NCBI RefSeq assembly: GCF_019090165.1
Contig: NZ_JAHRIB010000197.1
Location: forward strand, 1-40,314
From: Streptomyces sp. BV286
GTDB taxonomy: Bacteria; Actinomycetota; Actinomycetes; Streptomycetales; Streptomycetaceae
Length of the DNA stretch: 40,314 bases
Direction of reading: 5' to 3'
Positions 14,936 through 23,328 of this stretch are shown piece after piece. Both the position numbers and the translations under genes were made by a program. The stretch's first letter is position 1. Each line of letters starts with the position of its first letter. The notes beneath the pieces are model-generated. The model saw nothing but the letters and a program-made list of their open reading frames with translations. It searched no databases and was not told where the DNA came from.

Positions 14936-15784
14936 TCATCCGCGCCAGGTCGTGTCCCTGACCCAGGGCAGTGCGAACCGTTCCAACAACACCAAGGCAA
15001 AGTAGAGAAGGATGCTCATCAACCCGATCAGGATGATCGCGGCCCAGGCGGTGGCGGTGTCGCCCACCCCGCCGGCTTGCACGATCAGATAGCCCAGCCC
15101 CGACTCACCGGCCTGGAACTCGCCGATGACCGCACCGATCGCGGCGAGCGGCATGGCCACCTTCAACCCGACGAAGATCTGCGGCAGCGCGGCGGGAAAC
15201 CGCACCTTCCGGAATGCCTGCCAGCGCGAGGCATCCAGCGAGCGCGCCAACTCGGCCAGGTCCGCCGGGGTCGATGTGAGGCCCGTCGCGGTGGACAGCA
15301 CGATCGGGAAGAAGCAGAGCAGGAAGACCATGGTCAGGACCGGCTTCTGCCCCCATCCGAGCGCACCCACCAACAGTGGCCCGAGCGCGATCTTCGGAAC
15401 CGCGTTGACGGCGACCAGCAGCGGCGTGAACATGCGCTCCAGTACCCGCGAGGCGGCCAGCGACAGTCCGATCAGAACTCCGCAGGCGCTGGAGAGAACG
15501 AAGCCGACCACCGTCTCCACCGTGGTGTCGCCGGTGTGTTCCAGGAACCGGCCGGGGGTTGCGGTGAACGCCGAGAGCACGGCTCCCGGCGGAGGCAGTA
15601 CTGCCGGGTGGATCATCTCCAGCACCGACGTGAGAAGCCACCACACGCCGAGCGCGACCAGCAGCCCGGCCACCGGCAGCAGTACGACGCCGACGCCCGT
15701 CCCGTGACGGGGACCGACTCGTGGCACGGGCACCGGCTCAGGGCCCGCCGTGGGGGACTGCTGCGGCCTTGAGAGTTCGGTCAT
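14936..15784 (-). CDS. ABC transporter permease (nitrate/sulfonate/taurine type)
   Basis: The 282-residue protein has a proline-rich cytoplasmic N-terminus and six predicted membrane helices, among them GVVLLPVAGLLVALGVWWLL, TVVGFVLSSACGVLIGLSLA, VLTMVFLLCFFPIVL and WAAIILIGLMSILLYFALVL. The binding-protein-dependent permease signature that docks the ATPase is ELARSLDASRWQAFRKVRFP followed by AALPQIFVG. This is the SsuC/TauC/NrtB class, which imports sulfonates, taurine, nitrate or thiamine precursors. It stands 41 bases after the substrate-binding protein gene in one transcript. The matching ATPase is divergently encoded at 17125. Substrate is not determined by the permease sequence. Confidence 0.85.
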   Translation of the reverse strand: MTELSRPQQSPTAGPEPVPVPRVGPRHGTGVGVVLLPVAGLLVALGVWWLLTSVLEMIHPAVLPPPGAVLSAFTATPGRFLEHTGDTTVETVVGFVLSSACGVLIGLSLAASRVLERMFTPLLVAVNAVPKIALGPLLVGALGWGQKPVLTMVFLLCFFPIVLSTATGLTSTPADLAELARSLDASRWQAFRKVRFPAALPQIFVGLKVAMPLAAIGAVIGEFQAGESGLGYLIVQAGGVGDTATAWAAIILIGLMSILLYFALVLLERFALPWVRDTTWRG

Positions 15785-15825
15785 CCCATCCTTCTCCAGG
15801 GCGGCTCCTCACCAGCGCGACGCGG

Positions 15826-16860
15826 TCAGGCCTTCGGCACCAGGCCGAAGTCGATGATCTGCTCAGGGGTCATCCCCTTCGGCAGCGTGCCCGCGTCCTC
15901 CAGAATCCTGATGCTCCTCGACACCCGCCCGGAGTCCAGCGTGCCGAGCGCCGTGCCGGAACCGTCCTTCGGTGTGACGTACGCGGCCATCAACTCCAAC
16001 TCGGCTGCCGCAGCGGCCGGATTCGTGGTGTCCACGTTCCGCTTCAGGATCTCGGAGGCTTCCTTCGAGTGGGCGAGGCTGTACCTCAAGCCCTTGAGCA
16101 GCGCGGCGGTGAACCGCCGTACCATCTCCGGATCCTGCTCGGCGATCTTCGTCGACGTGATCAGCACGTTTCCGTACAGGTCGGGGATCACGTCGCTGTA
16201 CGGCAGCAGCACAGCCTTCTTCTTCGTCACCGCCTCGATGGTCGGCTTGCCCACCACGAACTGGCCGATACCGTCCACCGAGCCGCCGGCGAGAGTGCCC
16301 ATCAGGGTCTGCGCCTCGCCGTTGACCCAGGTCACCTTGTCGGCGTCCACGCCGGCCAGCCGGGCGTACGTCGGGAAGAGGTTGCGTACGACAGAGCCGG
16401 GCGTGTCCGCGAGCCGTTTACCCTCGAGGTCCTTCGGTGTGGCGATGCCGTTGCCCTCGGTGGTGGCGATCGCGGCCATGGTGCGCTGTTGGATGGCGGC
16501 CACCGCGACGAAGTCCTTCGCCTGACCGTTGCCCATGTGCAGCAGACCTCCCGTCAGGTCGATGGGGCCGAACTGCGCCTGGCCGCTCACGACGGCCGGA
16601 ATCACACCGCCGGTGCCCTGCCCCGGCCTGATCCGCACGTCGAAGCCGGCCTCTTCGAAGAACCCCTTGTCCTTCGCGATCCAGGCGTACGCGTCCCGGC
16701 CGAAGCTGCCGAAGGAGGTCAGGTAGGTCACCTTCTTCAGTGCCTTGCCGTCCTCACCGGCGTCCGCGTCGGAATCCGAGCTGCCACACCCCGCCACCAG
16801 CGCCAGCGCTGTGGTCAGGGCTGCCGCGGCGACCGTACGGGCGAACCTGATCATGCGCAC
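15826..16860 (-). CDS. ABC transporter substrate-binding lipoprotein (SsuA/NMT1-like)
   Basis: Starting at a GTG (16860) seven bases after AAAGGA, the product has 344 residues with a lipoprotein signal: RTVAAAALTTALALVAGC then GSSDSDADAG. The mature protein follows the NMT1/THI5/SsuA fold: VTYLTSFGSFGRDAYAWIAK, KGFFEEAGFDV, GQAQFGPIDLTGG, PKDLEGKRLADTPGS and GKPTIEAV. Such proteins deliver aliphatic sulfonates, taurine, nitrate or pyrimidine precursors to the permease. Upstream residues to 16965 are open but lack a start signal, and the signal peptide fixes the true start. The divergent ATPase gene begins 264 bases away, so a shared regulatory region lies at 16861-17124. Confidence 0.85.
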   Translation of the reverse strand: MRMIRFARTVAAAALTTALALVAGCGSSDSDADAGEDGKALKKVTYLTSFGSFGRDAYAWIAKDKGFFEEAGFDVRIRPGQGTGGVIPAVVSGQAQFGPIDLTGGLLHMGNGQAKDFVAVAAIQQRTMAAIATTEGNGIATPKDLEGKRLADTPGSVVRNLFPTYARLAGVDADKVTWVNGEAQTLMGTLAGGSVDGIGQFVVGKPTIEAVTKKKAVLLPYSDVIPDLYGNVLITSTKIAEQDPEMVRRFTAALLKGLRYSLAHSKEASEILKRNVDTTNPAAAAAELELMAAYVTPKDGSGTALGTLDSGRVSRSIRILEDAGTLPKGMTPEQIIDFGLVPKA

Positions 16861-17124
16861 AGTGTTGTCCTTTCCGACCGCCGAACGCGCCGGCGGAAGG
16901 GCGTCGAGACAGCGAGACAGAACGGCAGCACGGAGCCGCCGGGGCATGATGCTTGGTGCGGGCAACAGCGTACGAGGAATGGGTAGTTGTGGGCCAGGTG
17001 TATGTCATTGAGGGCATGCATCGACCGGACGACAGGTACCGCCGCTGGGCCTGCTGCGGGTAGCCTGATCGGGCGACAGGACCCGGACGGCACGACGATT
17101 GCCCGTGGATGGGGAGACCGCCGG

Positions 17125-17910
17125 ATGATCAGACTCGCCGGTGTGTCCCGGAGCTTCACCAGCCGGTCCGGTTCGACGGTGGCGCTCCAGGACATCGGCC
17201 TGCACATCGCCGACAGCGAGTTCGTGGCCGTGGTGGGCCGGTCCGGGTGCGGCAAGTCCACGCTGCTCCGGCTGATCGCCGGTCTCCTGCCGGTCACCGA
17301 CGGCGAGATCACCATCGGCGGCGAGCGCGTCACCGGCGCCCGGCGGGACGTCGCCATGCTGTTTCAGCGGCCGGCCCTGCTGCCCTGGCGGTCCGTCCTC
17401 GACAACGTCATGCTGCCCGTGGAGATCTTCGGCTGGAACAAGGCGCAGCACCGCGAACGCGCGTACCGGCTGCTGGAGACGGCCGGACTGAACGGCTTCG
17501 AGAAGCACCGGCCGCACGAACTGTCCGGCGGTATGCAGCAGCGTGTCGCGCTGTGCCGGTCGCTGATGGGCGAGCCGAGGGTACTGCTCATGGACGAGCC
17601 GTTCTCCGCACTCGACGCACTGACCCGCGCGGACCTCGCGGTGGAACTGCAGCGCATCCACCTCGAGAACTCGTCCACCGTCGTCTTCGTCACGCACTCG
17701 ATAGACGAGGCCGTGCTGCTCGCCGACCGGGTGGTGGTGCTCACCCCGCGCCCGGGCCGGATCCGCAAGATCGTCGACATCCCCATACCCCGGCCGAGGA
17801 CGCTGGGCCGGACCGCGCACCTGGGCGAAGTGGCCCGGTGCAGCGCCGATCTGCACGAACTGCTGATGGAACGGGACCTGTCCGGGACGGCCGAAACGGA
17901 GCGGCGATGA
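17125..17910 (+). CDS. ABC transporter ATP-binding protein (SsuB/TauB/NrtD type)
   Basis: From ATG 17125, preceded by GGGGAG, the protein has 261 residues and a complete ABC ATPase: Walker A GRSGCGKSTLLRL, Q-loop AMLFQRPALLPWRSV, signature LSGGMQQRVALCRSLM, Walker B VLLMDEPFSALDALTR and H-loop VVFVTHSIDEAV. The Q-loop form FQ..ALLPW and the C-terminal extension (PGRIRKIVDIPIPRPRTLGR) are typical of nitrate/sulfonate/taurine importers. It supplies ATP hydrolysis for the permease and binding protein coded divergently at 14936-16860. Its stop overlaps the start of the flavin-dependent oxidoreductase gene as ATGA (17907-17910), so the two are translationally coupled. Confidence 0.9.
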   Translation: MIRLAGVSRSFTSRSGSTVALQDIGLHIADSEFVAVVGRSGCGKSTLLRLIAGLLPVTDGEITIGGERVTGARRDVAMLFQRPALLPWRSVLDNVMLPVEIFGWNKAQHRERAYRLLETAGLNGFEKHRPHELSGGMQQRVALCRSLMGEPRVLLMDEPFSALDALTRADLAVELQRIHLENSSTVVFVTHSIDEAVLLADRVVVLTPRPGRIRKIVDIPIPRPRTLGRTAHLGEVARCSADLHELLMERDLSGTAETERR

Positions 17911-18851
17911 GCCTGCGGATCTGCGTCTTCACCGAGCCGCACCGCGGCGCCGACTACGAGGATCAGCTGCGCTTCGCACAACTCGTCGAGGCCGGCGGAT
18001 TCGAGGGCTTCTTCAGGGCCGATCACTATCAGACGATGGGTGCCGATCCCGGCCTGCCCGGTCCCACCGACGCCTGGCTGACGCTCGGCGCGCTCGCCCG
18101 GGAGACCTCCAGGATCCGGCTGGGCACCCTGGTCACCTCGGCCACCTTCAGGCTGCCGGGACCGCTCGCCGTGATGGTGGCGCAGGTGGACAGGATGAGC
18201 GGTGGGCGGGTCGAACTGGGCCTCGGCGCGGGTTGGTACGAGCGGGAACACACCTCGTATGGCATCCCGTTCCCGCCTGCCCCGGAGCGCTTCGATCGGC
18301 TGGAGGAGCAACTGCAGGTGATCACCGGCCTGTGGCGGACTCCGGCCGGCGAGAGCTTCAGCCACCACGGCGACCACTACCGGCTCGTCGACGCGCCCGC
18401 CCTGCCGAGACCCGTGCAGGTGCCGGGGCCGCCGATCATCGTGGGGGGCCGCGGCCCCAAGCGCACCCCGGAGCTGGCAGCCCGGTACGCCGACGAGTTC
18501 AACATGCCCTTCAAGTCGGTGGCCGAGACCGCCCGCGCGTACCGACGGGTTGCCGAGGCGTGCGACCGGACCGGGCGGGCCGACGCCGGCCGTCCACCAC
18601 TGGTGCTCTCGGCCGGTGTTGTGGCGGCCATCGGCCGTACGGAGACGGAAGTGCGACGGCGGGCCGCCCCGCTCCAGGCCAAGAGCGCGCTGCCGCCGGA
18701 GGATGCTGTGGTCGGTACCCCGGCCCAACTCGTGCAGCGGCTCGGTGAGTTCGCCGCGATCGGCGCGAGCCGTATCCACCTGCGGCTGATCGACTTCGAT
18801 GACCTCGACCATCTGGAACTCATCGCCGGTGAGGTGCTCCCGCAGTTGTAG
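17907..18851 (+). CDS. LLM-class flavin-dependent oxidoreductase (monooxygenase)
   Basis: The 314-residue protein is a luciferase-like TIM barrel: LRICVFTEPHRGADYEDQLR, VEAGGFEGFFRADHYQTMGA, DAWLTLGALARETSRIRLGT, LAVMVAQVDRMSGGRVELGL, GAGWYEREHTSYGIPFP, RFDRLEEQLQVITGLW and PPIIVGGRGPKRTPELAARY. These are the conserved flavin/F420-binding elements of the family. Members oxidise or cleave substrates such as alkanesulfonates, nitrilotriacetate or F420-linked compounds. Coupling to the ABC ATPase through ATGA, with a divergent SsuA-like binding protein, suggests the imported compound is its substrate and that it releases sulfite or a similar nutrient. FMN or F420 as cofactor cannot be decided from the sequence. 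No flavin reductase gene is adjacent. Confidence 0.85.
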   Translation: MSLRICVFTEPHRGADYEDQLRFAQLVEAGGFEGFFRADHYQTMGADPGLPGPTDAWLTLGALARETSRIRLGTLVTSATFRLPGPLAVMVAQVDRMSGGRVELGLGAGWYEREHTSYGIPFPPAPERFDRLEEQLQVITGLWRTPAGESFSHHGDHYRLVDAPALPRPVQVPGPPIIVGGRGPKRTPELAARYADEFNMPFKSVAETARAYRRVAEACDRTGRADAGRPPLVLSAGVVAAIGRTETEVRRRAAPLQAKSALPPEDAVVGTPAQLVQRLGEFAAIGASRIHLRLIDFDDLDHLELIAGEVLPQL

Positions 18852-19205
18852 AGCGTGAAGGCCCATGGCACGCTGCCGCGCCGGGGCAGAGGTCTCGCGG
18901 TCAGGAACGCGTGCGTTGACCGTCGTCGTGCCGGAGCCGACGGGGCCGATCCGCAGCACGGTGCAGGTGAGGTCGGTGAGCGGCGTGACCTGCGTACGTC
19001 CCTGCCCGCCGGGTGCCTTCGCGGTCGCCCGGTATTCCGCCGGGTCTGCGTCGCCGATCTCCATCGCCAGTACCGCGCGGGAGTTGGGCGGCACCGTCAC
19101 CCGAGTCGAATGGGCATCGGGCGACCGGTGTACGGCGACCTTGACGGGGCCGCGCACGGACGGGACCGTTCCGGCCGTCTCGGTCAGGGCGCCGGTCCTG
19201 GGGCG
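18852..19205 (-). other. Open frame fused to an IS701 fragment, unresolved
   Basis: The minus-strand frame of the IS701 fragment stays open through this stretch and reads KVAVHRSPDAHSTRVTVPPN, SRAVLAMEIGDADPAEYRAT and so on, without a stop. It no longer resembles a transposase. The VTVPPNSRAVLAMEIG pattern is reminiscent of beta-sandwich C-terminal domains of glycoside hydrolases, but this is weak. No start or independent gene can be supported. It may be the end of a lost gene joined to the IS remnant. Confidence 0.3.
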
Positions 19206-19470
19206 GCCCTTCTTCAATTCGGCCGTCTCGTCGGCCACGAGCACCGCCTCGGTGTCGCGCAGGTGCTCGACCACGTAGGCGCGTATGGCGTCACGAATCG
19301 CGTCGGTGTCCCGTTTCGCCCGGTGGAGCAGGTGCTGCATGCCGTCCGGAGTGGCATCGGCCAGGGTCCAGCAGTTCATCCTCGGCAGGTCCGGCGGCAG
19401 CCCGGAGACCAACCGCCGCACCCGGCGACGGGGTTCAAGTCGGGAGAACCGGCCGGCGATCCGGGCTCAT
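19206..19470 (-). pseudogene. IS701-family transposase N-terminal fragment
   Basis: The minus strand encodes RFSRLEPRRRVRRLVSGLPP, DLPRMNCWTLADATPDGMQH, LLHRAKRDTDAIRDAIRAYV and VEHLRDTEAVLVADETAELK, the N-terminal region of IS701-type transposases (RKNCW, then D-E-T around the first catalytic Asp). The first residues and everything after ELKKG (about 19206) are missing. Part of one catalytic motif (VADET) remains. It cannot be functional. Confidence 0.8.
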
Positions 19471-19534
19471 CAGTCCTTCGAATGCCTTCAGCCAGCGGGC
19501 AGGCACTACGCCGGCGTCCGAGGCCGCCGCGTGA

Positions 19535-20026
19535 TCATTGGTTGTCCGCACAACACCCCATGATCAACGGCGGTCTCGGACGCCACCGAAGCCAGTAGTC
19601 GGGCCCCTCGACTCGGTAGCGAACGTCGACACCGGCAACGAACCGCAGCTCACACACGAGCCGACGGGCGCCGTCCGGCGCCAAGCGGTGCGGCGCCAAC
19701 AGCAGCTCTAGCTCGTCATAGCGGGCGTCGAGCCCGCCGTGGGCCGGATGGCTCTCCTGTCCGACCTCGCCCGCCTGCTGGCGCTCATACCACCTGGCGT
19801 AGATCGCCCACTGCTCGCGCTCCAGCTCCGCCGCCGCCTCGCTTGCGGGCCAGACCTGGTACTCATCGACTTCATGGCTGTGGTCGTAGACGCGCATCTC
19901 GAAGTAGTGAGGCTTCCCGTCGATGTCAGCAAGGCCGGCCCACGGTTCGCCTTACCACTCCGACTCGACGTACACACGCTCGAAGCCGTCCGCGATCAAC
20001 TGCTCTTCGCCCCAGATCTCAGCCAC
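19535..20026 (-). pseudogene. Conserved hypothetical protein gene with an in-frame TAA
   Basis: From GTG 20026 the frame reads VAEIWGEEQLIADGFERVYV, then ESEW, and stops at TAA (19954-19952). The same frame then continues as GEPWAGLADIDGKPHYFEMR, VYDHSHEVDEYQVWPASEAA, ELEREQWAIYARWYERQQAG, LDARYDELELLLAPHRLAPD and YRVEGPDYWLRWR, ending at 19535. The parts on both sides of the TAA form one continuous protein of about 163 residues, of a kind common in Streptomyces, whose members read EWYDGP at this point. Loss of a few bases seems to have created the stop. Translation could restart at ATG 19897 to give 120 residues. I know of no function. Confidence 0.65.
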
Positions 20027-20062
20027 GCAGGCAGGCTACCGGCGAGCAGCCTCCGCATCCAT

Positions 20063-20352
20063 CGCACGGCGAGGCCCTGCTCGCCCGGCTGCACTACCTC
20101 ACCCGTAGCACCCACGCCCGCCAAGCAGCCAGGGCAGCCGGACGGACCGTCACCGACCGCACCCTGCGCGCCTGGACGGCCGGCACCCGCACACCCTCCC
20201 GCCGCAACCTCGCCGCGATCGAGCAGGCGTACCGCACCGTGCGGCGGGAGAATGCCGCCCGCTACTTGATGGCCCGCCGGGTGAGGTGGGCGGCGAAGGC
20301 GCCGTCCCCAAGTCTCTGTCCCGCACGGCCCCCGCCGCCCGTGCCTTCCTAG
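20063..20352 (+). pseudogene. Fragment of an integrative-element DNA-binding protein
   Basis: The plus-strand frame from about 20063 reads GEALLARLHYLTRSTHARQA, ARAAGRTVTDRTLRAWTAGT, RTPSRRNLAAIEQAYRTVRR and ENAARYLMARRV. This is the helix-turn-helix part of a protein type (ARTLRxWxxGxxxPSRxNxxxIExAY) that accompanies replication genes on actinobacterial integrative elements. The N-terminal part is not recognisable, and the end runs into proline-rich noise overlapping the next gene. It appears to be an isolated domain fragment. Confidence 0.45.
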
Positions 20353-21044
20353 ATCGTGCCGCTCCACGCCCGGCGGTTCTCCCGTCGGCGCACATGGCCG
20401 CGCCAGCCTGCGAGCAGCGTCATGCCCGTCCATGCGGCGACTCCCGTGACGAGGCCGCCGAGCCTGCCTTCGGGGTCGACGTCCACGGCGTCCTCCAGCG
20501 GGACGGCGCCTTCCGGGTCGCGGAGGATCTCGATGCGGTCGCCCACCCGGTAACCGGGGTTGCTTCCCCGGTACTCGAGGGTCTCGTCGAGTTCACCGCC
20601 CGGCCCGACCAGTGTGAACCGGTGGTTCTTGCTCGCCGTTCCCGCCGCGCTGTCCGCGGTGATCGTGACGGTCTCGCGGACGCCACGTCGGTCGAGCGCC
20701 GCCTCGGGGGCGTACTGGACGGACCCGACGAGAATGAAGAGCGCGGGGACCACGGAGAGGACGGCGAGCCACCACGCCCTGTGGAGCAGCCGCAGCACGA
20801 TCACGAAGACCAGGCAGCCGAGCACGCCCGCCGCGATCGGGATGAAGTCCATGCCCAGCGTGACGTAGGCGAGTCCGGTGTTGCCGGCGGCGATCCCCCA
20901 GGCGACCAGCAGCACCCAGAGCGTGGCGAGTACGGACGCCCCGGCGCTCCTTCCCGTGCGCTGCCCACCTGGAGCGGGCACTCCGGCCCCGGCCGTGTCC
21001 CCGACGCCGCCCGCCACGGGCGCGTTAGTCCTCTGATCGCTCAT
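20349..21044 (-). CDS. DUF3592-like membrane protein
   Basis: The 231-residue protein has an unstructured Gly/Ala/Pro-rich N-terminus and hydrophobic helices at ASVLATLWVLLVAWGIAAGN, FIPIAAGVLGCLVFVIVLRL and WWLAVLSVVPALFILVGSV. An extracytoplasmic or cytoplasmic beta-rich domain follows (RRGVRETVTITADSAAGTAS to YRVGDRIEILRDPEGAVPLE). Then comes a last helix (LGGLVTGVAAWTGMTLLAGW) and a basic tail. The GYRVGDRIEILRDPEG motif is characteristic of DUF3592-type proteins. Its function is unknown. It ends over the broken regulator fragment on the other strand and has no evident operon partner. Confidence 0.65.
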   Translation of the reverse strand: MSDQRTNAPVAGGVGDTAGAGVPAPGGQRTGRSAGASVLATLWVLLVAWGIAAGNTGLAYVTLGMDFIPIAAGVLGCLVFVIVLRLLHRAWWLAVLSVVPALFILVGSVQYAPEAALDRRGVRETVTITADSAAGTASKNHRFTLVGPGGELDETLEYRGSNPGYRVGDRIEILRDPEGAVPLEDAVDVDPEGRLGGLVTGVAAWTGMTLLAGWRGHVRRRENRRAWSGTI

Positions 21045-21202
21045 CCGGGCAGCATACGAGGCGGCGGGAACGCCGTGGCCACGTGGCCCGCAACCGGTGT
21101 CAGTGACGGTTGATCAGGTAGAGCGTTCCTTCCGAGGTATGGGCTCAGGAGCAGCGTGCCTGGGCAAGCCGAGGGGCCGGGACCAGCACCGGACTGACAG
21201 GC

Positions 21203-21655
21203 ATGTTCCAGGGGGTGATGCCAGGAGGCTGCGACCAGCATTGCGTGGCCTCGGTCTACGCCGAGTTCGCGCACCGCCGAGGCTGGCTCAGGTCCGATCG
21301 CCTTCTGTCGGCCGGCGAGCATCCCGCTTTGCGGGCGAAAGTGCGCCCGTGGGCGCAGACGGACCGCTCATGGACAGACGTCATCCCCGAGTTCGGTCCC
21401 CCGTCCATTCTGTGCGGAGGGACCAGCCCGCTGTACAGCAGGACACTGGGCTATCTCGGAGAGGGGCCCGCCGAGCCCATGGCGTTCTTCCACCTTTGGA
21501 ATGGCGGCACCCCGGCACCCGAGTCCACCTGGCCCGAGCTCGACGAACCTGTTCTGCTTGCTGTCCGCTTCGCAGACATGCCCTTTGACAGTGCCTTCAC
21601 CTTCACTCCCGAGGGACAACGAAGGCACCTTGAGTCGGACTCGCTCTGCCGCTGA
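21203..21655 (+). CDS. Hypothetical protein
   Basis: The frame codes for 150 residues with strong GC bias at third positions: VASVYAEFAHRRGWLRSDRL, GPPSILCGGTSPLYSRTLGY, EGPAEPMAFFHLWNGGTPAP and VLLAVRFADMPFDSAFTFTP. It has four cysteines and no signal peptide or membrane helix. I do not recognise the family. ATG 21203 has a weak ribosome binding site; ATG 21218 (inside GGGGGTGATG) is an alternative. A long perfect hairpin lies 19 bases after the stop, which supports a real transcription unit. Confidence 0.55.
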   Translation: MFQGVMPGGCDQHCVASVYAEFAHRRGWLRSDRLLSAGEHPALRAKVRPWAQTDRSWTDVIPEFGPPSILCGGTSPLYSRTLGYLGEGPAEPMAFFHLWNGGTPAPESTWPELDEPVLLAVRFADMPFDSAFTFTPEGQRRHLESDSLCR

Positions 21656-21673
21656 GCACCGGAGAGGATACGT

Positions 21674-21710
21674 AACACCAGCAGGACAGACTTTTGGTCC
21701 TGCTGGTGTT
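21674..21710. terminator. Perfect 14-bp stem-loop, bidirectional terminator
   Basis: AACACCAGCAGGAC (21674-21687) pairs perfectly with GTCCTGCTGGTGTT (21697-21710) across a 9-base loop. It lies between two converging genes (stop at 21655, stop at 21751) and ends in TGTT, so it can serve both directions. Confidence 0.75.
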
Positions 21711-21750
21711 CCCCACCCCGTCTACCACGTTCTCATTCGACTTTGCTGCA

Positions 21751-23238
21751 TCAGTTCTCTACGTGAGGGCTGGTGAGCGCAACACCGAAGGAGCCCTCCA
21801 TTCCGCCTACGGTGATACCCGCGCTCGTGCCGCAGAGGTTGACCGAGTCGGTCGCGAGGGGACCGGACACCGAGCCGCGGGCGACCCAGACGCAGCCGTC
21901 GGAGTTCTCTCCGGGGACGCCCGCGACCGCTTCGGTCTTGCCGTCCTTGTCGAGGTCGGCGAGGTGGACGGCGGCGCCGAACCTGTCGTCGGCCTCGGCG
22001 GCGCCGGGGACGCCCACGGTGCTCTGCGTGTAGCTGGCCGCCTCAGCCGTCGTCAGACCGGAGGCGGAGCCACGCAGCAGGACAGCGGTTCCTGCCGAGG
22101 CGAGCGACCCGACGGCCTCATCGGGGGCACCGACCAGGACATCGGCGTATCCGTCGGCGTCGACGTCGCCGATGCTCAGGGACTGGCCGAACCAGTCGCC
22201 CCACTCCGCACTTCCGGGGACGCCCACCGTGTCCTGGTGGAAGACCGCCGGCTGCTGTTCCGCGGTGATGCCCTGGGCGCTGCCGTACAGGACCTGGATC
22301 TCGCCGCCGCGGTGGGCCGCTGGCGTGGGCGCGTTGAAGTGGGAGTCGTCGCCCGCGATGCCGGTGACGAGGTCGCCGTAACCGTCGCCGTCGATGTCGC
22401 CGACCTGTCCGGCGTGACCGTCCGCGTACGGCAGCTCGATGCCCTGGTTGACGAACGGGTCCTCGGGGTCGGGGGCGCCCGCGTCGAGGGTCACCGGACC
22501 GCGGATGTCCCCGTCGGTGGGACCGGCCAGGTAGAAGCGCTCGGCCTGGCCGTCGCCGTTCACGTCTCCCATCACCACGCCGCGGGCGTTCTCCCGCCCT
22601 TCGAGGTAGCGGCCGGCGGCCTGGCCGGTGCGGGTGAAGGGACCGCTGTACGAGGCGGGGGAGCAGGCCGAGCCGACGGTGACCTCCGGGGCGCCGTCGC
22701 CGTTCATGTCGCCGGTGGCAACGGACATGCCGAACCGGCAAGAGGTCCAGCCCTCGCCAAACCCGGCCGGAGGGGTGAGGGTCGCGCCGCCCTTCAGCCC
22801 GTCCGGCCCACCCCACACCACGGTCACGGAGCCTCGCGACGCGGCACCGTCGACGTCCTCGCCCGGGGCGCCGACGAGCAGGTCGGCATAGCCGTCCCGG
22901 TCCAGATCTGCGCTGCTCACCGTCCTGCCGAAGCGGTCGGACTCCTCGGCGGCGCCGGGTATCCCGGTGGTCGCCTGGGTGATGACCGTGCGGCGGGAGG
23001 CGCTCACCGAGGACGCGGAGCCGTAGAGCACCACGACCGACCCGGCCTCCTCCACCGTGCCGCTGGCAGCCCCCGGAGCCCCGACGGCCAGGTCGCGGTA
23101 CCCGTCGCCATTGAAGTCGTCCTGCACGGCCGCCGTGTTGGCGCCCTTGTAGGGTGCAGCGGCAGACGATGCCATGGGGGTGAGGGTGACGGCGACGGAG
23201 GCGGTGACCACAGCGGCTGCCGCAACTGCTCTGCGCAA
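21751..23238 (-). CDS. Secreted FG-GAP (integrin-like beta-propeller) protein
   Basis: The product has 495 residues from a TTG at 23238, chosen because AAGGAG lies five bases upstream. It has a Sec signal peptide (RRAVAAAAVVTASVAVTLTP to SSAAAP). The mature part is built of seven FG-GAP repeats, each with a calcium-binding loop: DFNGDGYRDLAVGAPG, DLDRDGYADLLVGAPG, DMNGDGAPEVTVGS, DVNGDGQAERFYLAGP, DIDGDGYGDLVTGIAG, DVDADGYADVLVGAPD and DLDKDGKTEAVAGVPG. Seven such blades fold as a beta-propeller like that of integrin alpha chains. Many Streptomyces secrete similar proteins of unknown role, sometimes tied to esterase or binding functions. No catalytic domain is attached. It is transcribed alone toward the 21674-21710 hairpin. 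Confidence 0.85.
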   Translation of the reverse strand: MRRAVAAAAVVTASVAVTLTPMASSAAAPYKGANTAAVQDDFNGDGYRDLAVGAPGAASGTVEEAGSVVVLYGSASSVSASRRTVITQATTGIPGAAEESDRFGRTVSSADLDRDGYADLLVGAPGEDVDGAASRGSVTVVWGGPDGLKGGATLTPPAGFGEGWTSCRFGMSVATGDMNGDGAPEVTVGSACSPASYSGPFTRTGQAAGRYLEGRENARGVVMGDVNGDGQAERFYLAGPTDGDIRGPVTLDAGAPDPEDPFVNQGIELPYADGHAGQVGDIDGDGYGDLVTGIAGDDSHFNAPTPAAHRGGEIQVLYGSAQGITAEQQPAVFHQDTVGVPGSAEWGDWFGQSLSIGDVDADGYADVLVGAPDEAVGSLASAGTAVLLRGSASGLTTAEAASYTQSTVGVPGAAEADDRFGAAVHLADLDKDGKTEAVAGVPGENSDGCVWVARGSVSGPLATDSVNLCGTSAGITVGGMEGSFGVALTSPHVEN

Positions 23239-23328
23239 CAGAACTCCTTGTTCGAACAACAGGTGCCCCCATGACCCTTGCGCCGTACGAAAGGTTGTAC
23301 GTTCAGCCTCACCCCTACTCCAGCGCGT

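Noticed and set aside
17364..19421. 685-aa minus-strand ORF
   Set aside because: Only the first ~72 residues are an IS701 fragment; the rest is antisense to the LLM oxidoreductase and ABC ATPase genes.
19425..19445. GGGTTCAAGTC resembling a tRNA T-arm
   Set aside because: No acceptor, D or anticodon stem surrounds it; it lies within the IS701 remnant coding RFSRLEPRR on the other strand.
21694..23274. 526-aa plus-strand ORF
   Set aside because: It is the antisense shadow of the FG-GAP protein; repeats in it only mirror the repeated calcium-binding loops.
23284..23304. CGTAC...GTACG inverted repeat upstream of the FG-GAP gene
   Set aside because: Only five-base arms; too short to call an operator without conservation data.
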